From positions 62,001-126,000 of the forward strand of contig NZ_RWGU01000049.1 of the NCBI RefSeq assembly GCF_003944755.1: DNA of 64,000 bases, in the 5' to 3' direction. Shown piece after piece: positions 8,195 to 16,388 of this stretch. Every line of letters begins with the position of its first letter. Within the stretch, counting starts at the first letter, position 1. Source of the stretch: Rhodovulum robiginosum. Lineage in GTDB: Bacteria; Pseudomonadota; Alphaproteobacteria; Rhodobacterales; Rhodobacteraceae. The notes beneath the pieces are model-generated. The model saw only the letters and a list, made by a program, of their open reading frames with translations, searched no databases and was not told the origin of the DNA. A program made the translations under genes and the position numbers.

Positions 8195-8617
8195 ATGAGT
8201 TTCGGAGAAATCTGGCGCGACGTTCCCAGCGTCCCTGGCATCCTCGTAAGCAGCGAGGGGCGGGTGATGGTCACGCCCTACCGATACCCGATGCCGGGCG
8301 GTGGCGTGCGGCCCTATGGCGGTCAGCCGTATTTCGGCGTCTGGAACAAGACCGATGGTCGGTTCTGCGTGCAGGTGAAGCGCAAGACCTACAAGGTGCA
8401 CCGGCTCGTCGCGGAGGCCTTCCATGGCCCGCCGCCCTTCGACGGCGCCATCGTCATGCATCTCGACGAGAACGCTGCGAACAACCGGGCCGACAACCTG
8501 AAATGGGGCACGCAGAAGGAGAACCTGAACGCTCCCGGCTTCCTCGAATACTGCAAGAACCGGACGGGTGAGCAGAGTCCCTGGATCAAGGGCCAGAAGA
8601 AGGCTCGCCATCCATGA
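8195..8617 (+). CDS. NUMOD4/HNH endonuclease
   Basis: A 140-residue protein. The N-terminal EIWRDVPSVPGILVSSEGRV is a NUMOD4 motif. The HNH core follows: KVHRLVAEAFHGPPP, then VMHLDENAANNRADNLKWGT and KENLNA. Such nucleases are frequently free-standing homing enzymes in phage genomes, cutting alleles that lack them. It has GGAGAA upstream and its stop overlaps the start of the Cas4-like gene. It may also be a resident nicking enzyme of the replication module. Confidence 0.9.
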   Translation: MSFGEIWRDVPSVPGILVSSEGRVMVTPYRYPMPGGGVRPYGGQPYFGVWNKTDGRFCVQVKRKTYKVHRLVAEAFHGPPPFDGAIVMHLDENAANNRADNLKWGTQKENLNAPGFLEYCKNRTGEQSPWIKGQKKARHP

Positions 8618-9438
8618 TCGATCTCAACCACCGCTCGGGCTTCGTCTATGGCCGCGCCGCCGATGCCCCGCCGCCGCTCGGCGCCCGGATCAACGCGCTG
8701 CTTGATGACGCGCTCGTGGCGGAGCGCGCTGGCCAGCGGCCCCGCGACTATCTCGGGGCCAGCCGGATCGGCGAGCCATGCGCGCGCCGCCTCGTCTACG
8801 AGTTCAGAAAGACGCCGGTCGATCCGGGCAAGGATTTCGAGGGACGGACCCTGCGCATCTTCGAGGCGGGTCACGTCTTCGAGGATCTCGCCATCCGCTG
8901 GCTGCGGCTGGCCGGATTCGACCTGCGGACCCAGACCCGCGAGGGCGGCCAGTTCGGCTTCGAGACCGCCGGCGGCCGGATCCGCGGGCATGTCGATGGG
9001 GTGATCGTCGATGGCCCGGCTCTCGGCCTGACCTGGCCCGTTCTCTGGGAGCACAAGGCGCTGAAAGCTTCCAGTTGGAATGACACGGCGAAGAAGGGCG
9101 TGCAGGTTTCCAAGCCCGTCTATTACGGCCAGCTGCAGATCTACATGGCCTATATGGGCCTCGGGTCGGCGCTCTTCACCGCGCTGAACAAGGACAGCTG
9201 CGAACTCTACCACGAGCACGTCCTCTTCGACCCGGCGACCGCGCAGGAACTGTCCGACAAGGCGGTCGCCGTGCTGCGCGCCGCGGATGCGGGCGAACTG
9301 CTGCCGCGGATCGCGACGAACCCCGATTTCTATCTCTGCCGGTTCTGCCCGTTCTCGGCACGCTGCTGGGGTGAGCCGCGTCCCGGAAACGCTCCGGTGG
9401 AGCGTTTCAGCGGCGAACGGCCGGAGGCCAGGGCATGA
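8614..9438 (+). CDS. Cas4/RecB-like PD-(D/E)XK exonuclease with Fe-S cysteines
   Basis: A 274-residue nuclease. Motifs: LGASRIGEPC with Cys56, GHVDGVIVDG, the catalytic WEHKALK (E-x-K) and the QxxxY-type YGQLQIYMAYM. Cys242, Cys245 and Cys251 (CRFCPFSARC) with Cys56 make the four-cysteine iron-sulphur clamp of Cas4/AddB-type exonucleases. There is no CRISPR array or cas1/cas2 nearby, so it is a phage recombination exonuclease making 3' or 5' ssDNA, not a CRISPR adaptation protein. It is coupled to the helicase gene by a 4-bp overlap. Confidence 0.88.
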   Translation: MIDLNHRSGFVYGRAADAPPPLGARINALLDDALVAERAGQRPRDYLGASRIGEPCARRLVYEFRKTPVDPGKDFEGRTLRIFEAGHVFEDLAIRWLRLAGFDLRTQTREGGQFGFETAGGRIRGHVDGVIVDGPALGLTWPVLWEHKALKASSWNDTAKKGVQVSKPVYYGQLQIYMAYMGLGSALFTALNKDSCELYHEHVLFDPATAQELSDKAVAVLRAADAGELLPRIATNPDFYLCRFCPFSARCWGEPRPGNAPVERFSGERPEARA

Positions 9439-10718
9439 CCGTCACACTTTCCGACATGCAGAGCCGCGCCATCGCGGCCATCCGCGACTGGTACGAGACC
9501 CGCCGCCACGAGCAGCAGGTGTTCCGGGTCTTCGGCTATGCCGGCACCGGCAAGACCACGACCACCGCGCAGGCGATCGAGGCGCTGGGGCTGGCGCCGA
9601 TGACCCCCGGCGCGCCGGGCGGCGTGCTCTTCGGCGCCTTCACCGGCAAGGCCGCGCTCGTCATGACGCGCAAGGGCACGCCCGCGCAGACCATCCACAG
9701 CCTGATCTACCGCGTCTCCGAGGCGACGCCGGAAGAGATCGAGCGGGTGACCGAGGACCTGGCGGAGTTGCGTCGCGAGCTGCCGCGCATGGGGCCGGCC
9801 GAGCGCGACTTCGCCATGACGCGGATCGCCCAGCTCGAGATGCGGCTCGAGGACATCCACCAGCCCAAGTTCCTGATCAACGAGCAGTCGATCCTGCGCG
9901 ACGCGGACCTCCTCGTCCTCGACGAGGTGTCGATGGTGGGCGAGGACCTTGGGCGCGACCTTCTCGCCTTCGGCAAGCCCATCCTCGTGCTTGGCGATCC
10001 GGGCCAGCTGCCCCCGGTGAAGGGCGCCGGGTTCTTCACTAAGGCCGCGCCCGACGTGATGCTGACCGAGGTGCACCGGCAGGCCAAGGACAGCGCCATC
10101 CTGCGGCTGGCGACGCTGGCGCGGCAGGGCGCGCCGATCCCCATGGGCGCGCATGACGACCATGTCTGGAAGATGTCGCGCCACGAGGTCGGCCCGGAGC
10201 AGATGTTGCGCGGCGGACAGGTGCTCTGCGGCACTAACGCGACGCGGCGCTGGCTGAACACCGCCATGAAGCGCGCGGCCGGGTTCGCGGCAGACTATCC
10301 GACAGGCAGCGGCGAGAAGATCATCTGCCTGAAGAACCGTCACGATCTCGGGCTGATCAACGGCATGTTCCTGACGCTCAGCGACGTGCGCCAGGACCCC
10401 GACGACACCTTCGCCTTCAGCGCAATGGTGGAGACCGAGGACGGCGAGACCATCGCCGGGCGGCAGAGCCTCTGGCGCGGCGAATACGCCGACCACATCG
10501 CCTACGACCCCGAGCGCGGACGCCGCGAATGGCAGATCAAGCGCGGTCTCATCGAGACCAGCTGGGGCTACGCCATCACCTGCCACAAGGCGCAGGGCTC
10601 GCAATGGGAGAACGTGGTCGTCTTCGACGATGGCTTCGGCCGCTCGGCGGCCGACAGGAACCGCTGGCTCTATACCGCGATCACGCGGGCCGAGCGGGGG
10701 CTGGTGATCCTTGCTTGA
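9435..10718 (+). CDS. RecD/Dda-like SF1 DNA helicase
   Basis: A 427-residue helicase. Walker A GYAGTGKTTTT is at residues 34-44, motif Ia is FTGKAALVM, Walker B VLDEVSMV is at 161-168, motif III is LGDPGQLPPV, and motifs V/VI are YAITCHKAQGSQW and YTAITRA. This is the UvrD_C_2-type architecture of RecD2 and T4 Dda. It translocates 5'-3' on ssDNA. Placed between the Cas4-like nuclease and the primase, it is the likely replicative or recombination helicase of the phage. Its stop overlaps the start of the primase gene. Confidence 0.92.
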   Translation: MTVTLSDMQSRAIAAIRDWYETRRHEQQVFRVFGYAGTGKTTTTAQAIEALGLAPMTPGAPGGVLFGAFTGKAALVMTRKGTPAQTIHSLIYRVSEATPEEIERVTEDLAELRRELPRMGPAERDFAMTRIAQLEMRLEDIHQPKFLINEQSILRDADLLVLDEVSMVGEDLGRDLLAFGKPILVLGDPGQLPPVKGAGFFTKAAPDVMLTEVHRQAKDSAILRLATLARQGAPIPMGAHDDHVWKMSRHEVGPEQMLRGGQVLCGTNATRRWLNTAMKRAAGFAADYPTGSGEKIICLKNRHDLGLINGMFLTLSDVRQDPDDTFAFSAMVETEDGETIAGRQSLWRGEYADHIAYDPERGRREWQIKRGLIETSWGYAITCHKAQGSQWENVVVFDDGFGRSAADRNRWLYTAITRAERGLVILA

Positions 10719-13641
10719 TCTGAACGACGCCCTCCCGCCCGCAACCGAGGCGCCGCGCTACGATCTCGACCTGATCGTCGAGCGTCTCCGCGAGACCGCC
10801 CCGCACTGGGTGCCCGACCTCTTCCCGCGCGGTCGCCGCTCCGGCGACGAGTGGCGGCTCGCCAACATCCGGGGCGACGCGCCCCGCAACACCGGCTCCT
10901 GCGTCATCACGCTGCGCGGCGCGCATGCGGGCGACTGGATCGACTTTGACGGCAACCATGGCGGCGGGCCGATCAGCGCGATCGAGGAGGCGACCGGGCT
11001 CGATGGCCGCGCCCTGATCGCGCGGGCCGCCGAGATCGCCGATGTCACCCCCGGCGCCCCCGAGCGCCGCGCGCCCGCGACACCGCCGACGCCGAAGCGC
11101 GATGCCACTCGGGAGATCGCGCATATCCTGTCGTCGGCCCAGCCGATCGCCGGGACGCCGGCTGCGGACTACCTAGCGGGACGCGGTCTGGATGTCCCCA
11201 CTGGGGCTGATCTGCTCTTCCATCCCGACCTGGCGCATTACGAGACGAAGGCGGGCTATCCGGCGCTGGTGGGTCAGGTGCGCGACCGGGACGGCGACGT
11301 CATCGGGCTGCATCGGACCTGGCTCGCGGCGGACCCCGACGGCAGCATCCGCAAGGCGCCGCTCGACAAGGCGAAGAAGATGCTCGGCCGTGTGGCCGGC
11401 GGCGCGGTGCGGCTCGCGCCCCTCGGCGACGGCGACAGGCTCGCGCTCTCGGAGGGGATCGAGACCGGCCTCGCGGCCATGACCGCCTGTCCCGATCTGC
11501 CGGTCTGGGCCACGCTCTCGACTTCCGGCCTCGAACAGGTCGAGCTGCCGCCGGCCGCCCGGCGCGTCGTGATCCTCGCCGACAACGACGCCTCGGGCGC
11601 CGGCCTTCGCGCCGCGGATGCCGCCGCGCGACGGCTGCGCGCGCAGGGGCGCGATGTCGCCATCGCCGTGCCCCCCGAGGAAGGCCAGGACTTCAACGAC
11701 CTGCTGCTGAGCGACGGCCCCGCGGCCGTGGCGCGCGTGATCGCCGCGGCGGAGTCGGTCGTCGAGGCCGAGACGGTGATGCAGATCGGGCAGCACCGCC
11801 CGCTCAACTATCAGGGCTCGGGCGACACGGTCCCGACGCTGCGCGCCGACGAGGGTGATCTGGCGCGTGCGAACGAGCAGGTCTGGAGCCTGCTCATGGC
11901 CTCGAACCGCTGTCCATGGCTCTTCCGCCTGGCAGGCCAGCCCACATGGGTCGTCCCCGACGACGAGGGCCGGCCCGTCGCCACCGCGCTCAACGAGGAG
12001 AAGCTCCGCCACATGCTTGCGCGGCTTGCCCGCTGGGTGCGCGTGAACGCCAAGGGCGAGCCGATCTCGGCGCCGCCGCCTTTGCCGGTGGTCAAGTCGG
12101 TCCTCGCCACGCCCGATCCCGCGCTTCCCGTGCTGACGGGCATCGTGAACACCCCCGTGTTCGGCCGGAACGGCACGCTGCTCACCACGCCCGGCTACCA
12201 TCCCGACGCGCGGTTGCTCTACGTCCCGGCGCCGGGCTTCGCCGTGCCGGACATCCCCGCCAAGCCAACCCCGGCCGAAATCGCCGCGGCGCGCGCGCTG
12301 ATCTGCGAGGATCTGCTCGGGGACTTCCCCTTCACCGGCGATGCCGAGCGCTCCCACGTCGTGGCGCTCCTGCTGCTGGGCTTCCTGCGCGGCATGATCG
12401 ACGGGCCGACGCCACTGCATCTGATCGAGAAGCCCGCGCCCGGGACCGGGGCCACGCTGATGGTCGATGCGATCACCGGCATCCTGACCGGTGCGGGCGC
12501 CAGCGTGATGACCGAGGGGCGCGACGACGAGGAATGGCGCAAGCGCGTGACCGCGAAGCTCCGTCAGATCCCCTCCATCGTGCTGATCGACAACCTCCGC
12601 GCCACGCTCGACAGCTCGGCGCTCGCTGCCGCGCTCACGGCGCCCTTCTGGGAGGACCGCATCCTCGGTCATTCCGAGATGGCGCGGCTGCCGATCCGCT
12701 GCCTGTGGATCGCCACCGGGAATAACCCGGAGTTCTCCAACGAAATGGCCCGGCGTCTCGTGCGCATCCGGCTCGATCCGCACACCGACCGCCCCTGGCA
12801 GCGCTCGGACTTCCGCCACCCCGACCTGATGAGCTGGGTGCGCGCCAACCGGGCCCGGCTGGTCGCGGCCTGCCTGACGCTCTGCCAGGCGTGGATCGCC
12901 GCCGGCCGGCCCCGCGGTGGGCGCAGCATCGGCTCCTTCGAGAACTGGGCCCATGTGCTCGGCGGCGTGCTCGAGGTGGCGGGCATCCCGGGCTTCCTCG
13001 GCAATCTCGAAGAGATGATGGAGTCCTCCGACAGCGAGGGCGCCGCCTGGAACGTCTTCATCGGCGCCTGGTGGGACAGGTTCGGCACCGCCGAGGTGAC
13101 GGCCGCGGAGGTCTACGACATCGCGCTCTTCTGCGATCCGCCGCCGCCGATGAGCGGCGCCAACGAGCAGGCCCGCAAGACCAGCTTTGGGATGTCCATC
13201 GGGCGCATGCGGGACCGCGTGTTCCGCCTCGGCGATCTCCGCGTCCGGCTGGTGAAAGCCGGCACCTACCGGCGCGCCACGAAGTGGCAGCTGAAGGTCA
13301 CCGAGGACGAGCGCCCCTCGGCAGCGGACCGCCGCAGCGCCGATCCGTGTGAGCCTCGGGCCGGTCGTGTGAGCCTCGAAAACGAAGGCTCACATGCGCA
13401 ACGCTCTGATACCAAACCGAAATGTGAACCTTGTGAGCCTTGTGAACCTTTTTCCACCCTTACGCGTGCGTGCACGCGCGTGCGCACGAAAGGAGATGCC
13501 GGAAAAGGTTCACAACCCTCACAAGGCTCACAAAGCATCGTCGTTTCAACGGGTTGCGGGTGTGAACCTCCGTGTGAGCCTCCCGCGGCAGGCTCACAGG
13601 CCTCACCGCGCCCGGATTGGCTGCGGGAGCTCGACCGATGA
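10711..13641 (+). CDS. Toprim primase fused to a degenerate SF3-like ATPase domain
   Basis: A protein of about 976 residues, likely TTG start at 10711 overlapping the helicase stop. The N-terminal zinc/primase-like part has GDAPRNTGSCVITLRG and WIDFDGNHGGGP. The Toprim core has LSEGIETGLAA (about 246) and ILADNDASGAG (about 288). The second half resembles phage helicase-primase ATPases: IEKPAPGTGATLMVD in the P-loop position, LIDNLRATLDSSALAAAL, then sensor WIATGNNPEFSNEMARRLVR. The P-loop lysine is replaced by Ala. The last 100 residues are low in complexity (CEPCEPCEP) because the DNA there carries an array of 9-mers. It probably primes and initiates phage DNA replication. Confidence 0.88.
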   Translation: MLDLNDALPPATEAPRYDLDLIVERLRETAPHWVPDLFPRGRRSGDEWRLANIRGDAPRNTGSCVITLRGAHAGDWIDFDGNHGGGPISAIEEATGLDGRALIARAAEIADVTPGAPERRAPATPPTPKRDATREIAHILSSAQPIAGTPAADYLAGRGLDVPTGADLLFHPDLAHYETKAGYPALVGQVRDRDGDVIGLHRTWLAADPDGSIRKAPLDKAKKMLGRVAGGAVRLAPLGDGDRLALSEGIETGLAAMTACPDLPVWATLSTSGLEQVELPPAARRVVILADNDASGAGLRAADAAARRLRAQGRDVAIAVPPEEGQDFNDLLLSDGPAAVARVIAAAESVVEAETVMQIGQHRPLNYQGSGDTVPTLRADEGDLARANEQVWSLLMASNRCPWLFRLAGQPTWVVPDDEGRPVATALNEEKLRHMLARLARWVRVNAKGEPISAPPPLPVVKSVLATPDPALPVLTGIVNTPVFGRNGTLLTTPGYHPDARLLYVPAPGFAVPDIPAKPTPAEIAAARALICEDLLGDFPFTGDAERSHVVALLLLGFLRGMIDGPTPLHLIEKPAPGTGATLMVDAITGILTGAGASVMTEGRDDEEWRKRVTAKLRQIPSIVLIDNLRATLDSSALAAALTAPFWEDRILGHSEMARLPIRCLWIATGNNPEFSNEMARRLVRIRLDPHTDRPWQRSDFRHPDLMSWVRANRARLVAACLTLCQAWIAAGRPRGGRSIGSFENWAHVLGGVLEVAGIPGFLGNLEEMMESSDSEGAAWNVFIGAWWDRFGTAEVTAAEVYDIALFCDPPPPMSGANEQARKTSFGMSIGRMRDRVFRLGDLRVRLVKAGTYRRATKWQLKVTEDERPSAADRRSADPCEPRAGRVSLENEGSHAQRSDTKPKCEPCEPCEPFSTLTRACTRVRTKGDAGKGSQPSQGSQSIVVSTGCGCEPPCEPPAAGSQASPRPDWLRELDR
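13348..13598. repeat. Array of TGTGARCCT 9-mers, candidate replication origin
   Basis: Seven forward copies of TGTGARCCT start at 13348, 13368, 13423, 13432, 13441, 13561 and 13573. Four inverted copies AGGYTCACA start at 13386, 13506, 13524 and 13590. The three copies at 13423-13449 abut exactly. The arms 13423-13455 and 13501-13532 form a large imperfect palindrome around a 28-bp strictly alternating purine-pyrimidine tract (13461-13488). The array lies inside the primase coding sequence, where phage origins are often embedded (as in lambda O). No initiator is proven. Confidence 0.75.
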
Positions 13642-13697
13642 GCCCCGCGCGCCGCCCTCATCCCTTCATCGAGCAGCAGACAGGAAAGGAGCCCCCG

Positions 13698-14216
13698 ATG
13701 GCCCATGCATCCCTCACCCCGTCGCCCGCGATCACGCCCGTGGGCGGCACGCCGGTCCTTCTCGCCCTCGACCTCGGCACCACTACCGGTTGGGCGCTGC
13801 GCGCCGCGGACGGGCTGATCACCAGCGGCACGGTGTCGTTCCGGCCGAGCCGCTACGACGGCGGCGGCATGCGCTATGTCCGCTTCCGCGCTTGGCTGGA
13901 GCGGCTGGCCGCGGATGCAGGGCCCATCGGCGCGATCCACTTCGAGGAGGTGCGCCGGCATGTCGGGACCGACGCGGCCCACGTCTTCGGCGGCCTGCTC
14001 GCCACCTTGACCGCATGGGCTGAGACGACGGGCGTGCCCTATCAGGGCGTCCCGGTGGGCACGATCAAGCGCCACGCAACCGGCAAGGGGAACGCCCCGA
14101 AGGAGGCGATGATCGCGGCGGCCCGCGCCCGCGGGTTCAGCCCGGCCGACGACAACGAGGCCGACGCCATCGCTATCCTGTTCTGGGCGATCGAGACCGC
14201 AGGAGGCGTGGCATGA
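13698..14216 (+). CDS. RuvC-like Holliday junction resolvase
   Basis: A 172-residue protein with an RNase H-fold N-terminus, LLALDLGTTTGWALR, carrying the first catalytic Asp. IGAIHFEEVRRHVGTDAAHV supplies the second acidic residue, and the C-terminal DDNEADAIAILFWAIE holds the paired acids, as in phage RuvC-type resolvases. AGGAAAGGAG precedes ATG 13698; an ATG at 13638 overlapping the primase stop is an alternative start. It would resolve branched replication intermediates before packaging. Confidence 0.85.
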   Translation: MAHASLTPSPAITPVGGTPVLLALDLGTTTGWALRAADGLITSGTVSFRPSRYDGGGMRYVRFRAWLERLAADAGPIGAIHFEEVRRHVGTDAAHVFGGLLATLTAWAETTGVPYQGVPVGTIKRHATGKGNAPKEAMIAAARARGFSPADDNEADAIAILFWAIETAGGVA

Positions 14217-14422
14217 GCAGGATGCGCTACACGCCCAAGGGTTATGGCGGCCGCCGCCGTGACCCCGAGCAGGTCAAGCGCGAGGGCTGGCACGAACAGC
14301 GGATGCTGGCGGTCTCGCTGGACGACCAGCGGCTCACCTGGCCGGAGCGAGAGTTGATCCGTCAACTCGGGGACAAGCTCTATGGCAAGCCACCCGCGGT
14401 CCGGGAGGTGCGCCATGACTGA
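14213..14422 (+). CDS. Small basic phage protein, function unknown
   Basis: A 69-residue protein, ATG overlapping the resolvase stop. Basic N-terminus (RMRYTPKGYGGRRRDPEQVK) and a helical second half (RLTWPERELIRQLGDKLYGK). Its 3' end overlaps the start of the next gene by 8 bp. It is probably real, given the continuous coupling. No motif recognised. Confidence 0.65.
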   Translation: MSRMRYTPKGYGGRRRDPEQVKREGWHEQRMLAVSLDDQRLTWPERELIRQLGDKLYGKPPAVREVRHD

Positions 14423-14840
14423 CTGGACCATCGCGCAAGTGCAGGACCGCCTGGAACTCGCAGCCGACGTCTTCGCGCAGCAGCCCGCGGTGAAGCCGCA
14501 GGGCTACTTCAACGCGTGGCCCGAGTATTTCCACAGCTTCGCCGACCAGGTCGGTCAGGAGCCGCAGATGCGTCGGCCACGCCCGAGCCCTCGCCAGATC
14601 ACCGAGGCCGAGGAAGCGATGCTATGGCTGCGCTGGCTCGAGAAGGACGACGCTCGCCTCGTCTGGCTGCGCGCCAACCGCACGCCTTGGAAGCCCATCT
14701 GTTGGGAGCTCGGCATAAGCCGCGCCACGGCGAACCGGCGCTGGCAATACGGCATCGCGGTCATCGTATGGCGGTTGAACGGGAGGCGGGTACCAGGCAA
14801 GCGGTCGATGGAGTTCGTGGTCCGCCGAGCCGCTCAATAG
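14415..14840 (+). CDS. DUF6362 family phage protein with HTH
   Basis: A 141-residue protein starting MTDWTIAQVQDRLELAADVF. It has the segments QGYFNAWPEYFHSFADQVGQ, AMLWLRWLEKDDARLVWLRA and TPWKPICWELGISRATANRR, a recognisable DUF6362 pattern with a C-terminal helix-turn-helix. These proteins close the early operons of rhodobacterial prophages and may act as transcriptional switches; the function is not demonstrated. Its stop overlaps the 3' end of the convergent gene by 7 bp. Confidence 0.8.
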   Translation: MTDWTIAQVQDRLELAADVFAQQPAVKPQGYFNAWPEYFHSFADQVGQEPQMRRPRPSPRQITEAEEAMLWLRWLEKDDARLVWLRANRTPWKPICWELGISRATANRRWQYGIAVIVWRLNGRRVPGKRSMEFVVRRAAQ

Positions 14841-15775
14841 TTGGTAATCTGCGGGGCCTCGATCTTCGCAATCGTCAATTGCGCTATAGACGGCGGAATG
14901 GTGCCCTTCTTCGCCTTGTCATTGATGTATTTCCGGAATTTGCCGCCGCCGATGTAGTGATCCTGCAGCCACTCCCGATACGCACCCAATGCTTCGAGCG
15001 GATAGCACCAGGCCTCCTGAGGGTTGGACTTCGCCTGCGGGTGGCTATCGGGGTACCGGTGAGGGAACTTGTTGCGATCGCCAAACCGCTCATTGAAGCC
15101 GTTCTCGTCCCAGAACTTCGACCAATGCAGGCCGATCGAAATGTCGACAACGTTCTTCTCGTCGACTGGTGCGCCTGCCACGATCATCTCGTAGATCAGG
15201 GTCTCAGCTTCGTTGAATACGCTGAAGAATCCCTTGGGCGCGGACTGATAGTTCAAGGCAATGCGCTCATGCCACTTGTCGAAACGCGCGCGTCCGGTCG
15301 GGTCGTAACCAACCTGCGAGTAGATCATCTCGCGGAGTTTCGTCCCAGCGAGGATACGGAAATTGTCGCGGGCCTCTGGCTGGCAGTTCGTCCCGGCGTC
15401 GAACGCGTAATACTCAAGAATCGCCAGACACACCTCGGCCGGATAGCAATAGTGCACGACACCGTTGTGCGGCACTTCTATATGGGCGACCGAAGCCTCA
15501 AGGCCGAGCTTGGACAGGATCCCCTTGATGGCCTTGATCCTCGGCTTCGGATCTGCGTCGTCCCACTGAGCACTGATCGTGCCGATATGTGCGTTCTGAA
15601 CGCCGCACAGCGCAGCGAGTCCCCGCTGATTCAAGTATGGCGTGCCGTCCGAGAGCACGCCCATGCCGATTCCATTGATCTCGGTGTCCTTTTCAATACC
15701 CAGATCGAGGACACCTTGGGTGATTTCCTCTCCATCGTTTTTGACGGGTAACGCCTTGATAGTACGGGGTTTCAT
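14834..15775 (-). CDS. KilA-N/BstA-like candidate, prophage cargo on the opposite strand
   Basis: A 313-residue protein starting MKPRTIKALPVKNDGEEI. The N-terminal part (GMGVLSDGTPYLNQRGLAAL, CGVQNAHI) reads like the KilA-N/Bro-type N-terminus of phage antirepressors. The C-terminal part is strongly patterned: WSKFWDENGFNERFGDR, KFPHRYPDSHPQAKSNPQ, EAWCYPLEALGAYREWLQ. That motif style recalls the BstA and P63C families, but I cannot confirm the family from sequence alone. It is alone on the minus strand, convergent with the replication operon and with its own long upstream region, as expected for a gene expressed during lysogeny. Its base composition is less GC-rich than its neighbours. Confidence 0.6.
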   Translation of the reverse strand: MKPRTIKALPVKNDGEEITQGVLDLGIEKDTEINGIGMGVLSDGTPYLNQRGLAALCGVQNAHIGTISAQWDDADPKPRIKAIKGILSKLGLEASVAHIEVPHNGVVHYCYPAEVCLAILEYYAFDAGTNCQPEARDNFRILAGTKLREMIYSQVGYDPTGRARFDKWHERIALNYQSAPKGFFSVFNEAETLIYEMIVAGAPVDEKNVVDISIGLHWSKFWDENGFNERFGDRNKFPHRYPDSHPQAKSNPQEAWCYPLEALGAYREWLQDHYIGGGKFRKYINDKAKKGTIPPSIAQLTIAKIEAPQITNY

Positions 15776-16388
15776 GCCGATTTCCTCGCCGTCTGAACTG
15801 TTTCGGGCACCGCGATGAACTGCGAGGCCAACAGGCATCCCCGCCCACGGGAACAGAGTGGAAACATATCAGACTTTGGTCGCGACGCCAACCAGATGAT
15901 GTGTGCTGCGATGCGGTGCGGTCGACATGCGGTAGGTGGTGTCAAGCTGCTTCCGACGACCGAGACAATTTCCTGCGAGACACCGGGCGGCGAGACGGAT
16001 CGCCCTGCCGACGCTATCAATGGAGATATACTCGGGGTCGTGCGCTCGGGCGAACCGACGCTGATCTCGAGGTGGCCACCGGGGCTGGCTTCCGGGGTCC
16101 AGCCGGGGTCCATACCGCCAACCCATTGAATTCAATGGTTCCTTCCTGGCGACTATGTATGCTGGCGGGCTTGGCGCGAAATATCGCCAGCGACAGGGCC
16201 GATTTTTTGGGAAGCCACCGGAGTCCGGGGTCCAGCCGCGACGCCCGGAAATCTTCGTGAAATCAAACATCTGACGGGCCGCGCGGGGTGGATACCCCGC
16301 GGATACCGGAGTCCAGGCGGAGGCCGGTGGACCCCGCCGTGCCGGAGTCCACCCGGCGGATGCCGATCGACCATCGACAGGAACCTTC
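15776..16388. other. Long intergenic region between divergent genes
   Basis: 613 bp between the minus-strand BstA/KilA-N-like gene and the ParB-methyltransferase gene. No convincing gene is seen on either strand; open frames here are repetitive and lack family features. The right-hand half carries the CCGGRGTCC repeat cluster. The divergent arrangement implies promoters in both directions, but no consensus -35/-10 pair stands out. Confidence 0.7.
16092..16350 (+). repeat. Six copies of CCGGRGTCC
   Basis: CCGGRGTCC starts at 16092, 16103, 16218, 16225, 16306 and 16342, with an inverted GGACCCC at 16329. The flanking phrases CGGGGTGGATACC (16284) and GCGGATACCGGAGTCCAGG (16299) recur, the first inverted and the second nearly identical, at 57400-57470. 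The cluster sits just upstream of the ParB-methyltransferase gene. Confidence 0.6.

Noticed and set aside
13348-13598. CRISPR-like repeat array
   Set aside because: Repeats are only 9 bp, occur in both orientations and are spaced irregularly; no uniform spacers and no cas1/cas2 nearby. The Cas4-like gene is a phage recombination exonuclease.
15815-16129. A 104-residue plus-strand gene upstream of the ParB-methyltransferase
   Set aside because: Sequence is low in complexity, repeat-derived at its end and without family features.
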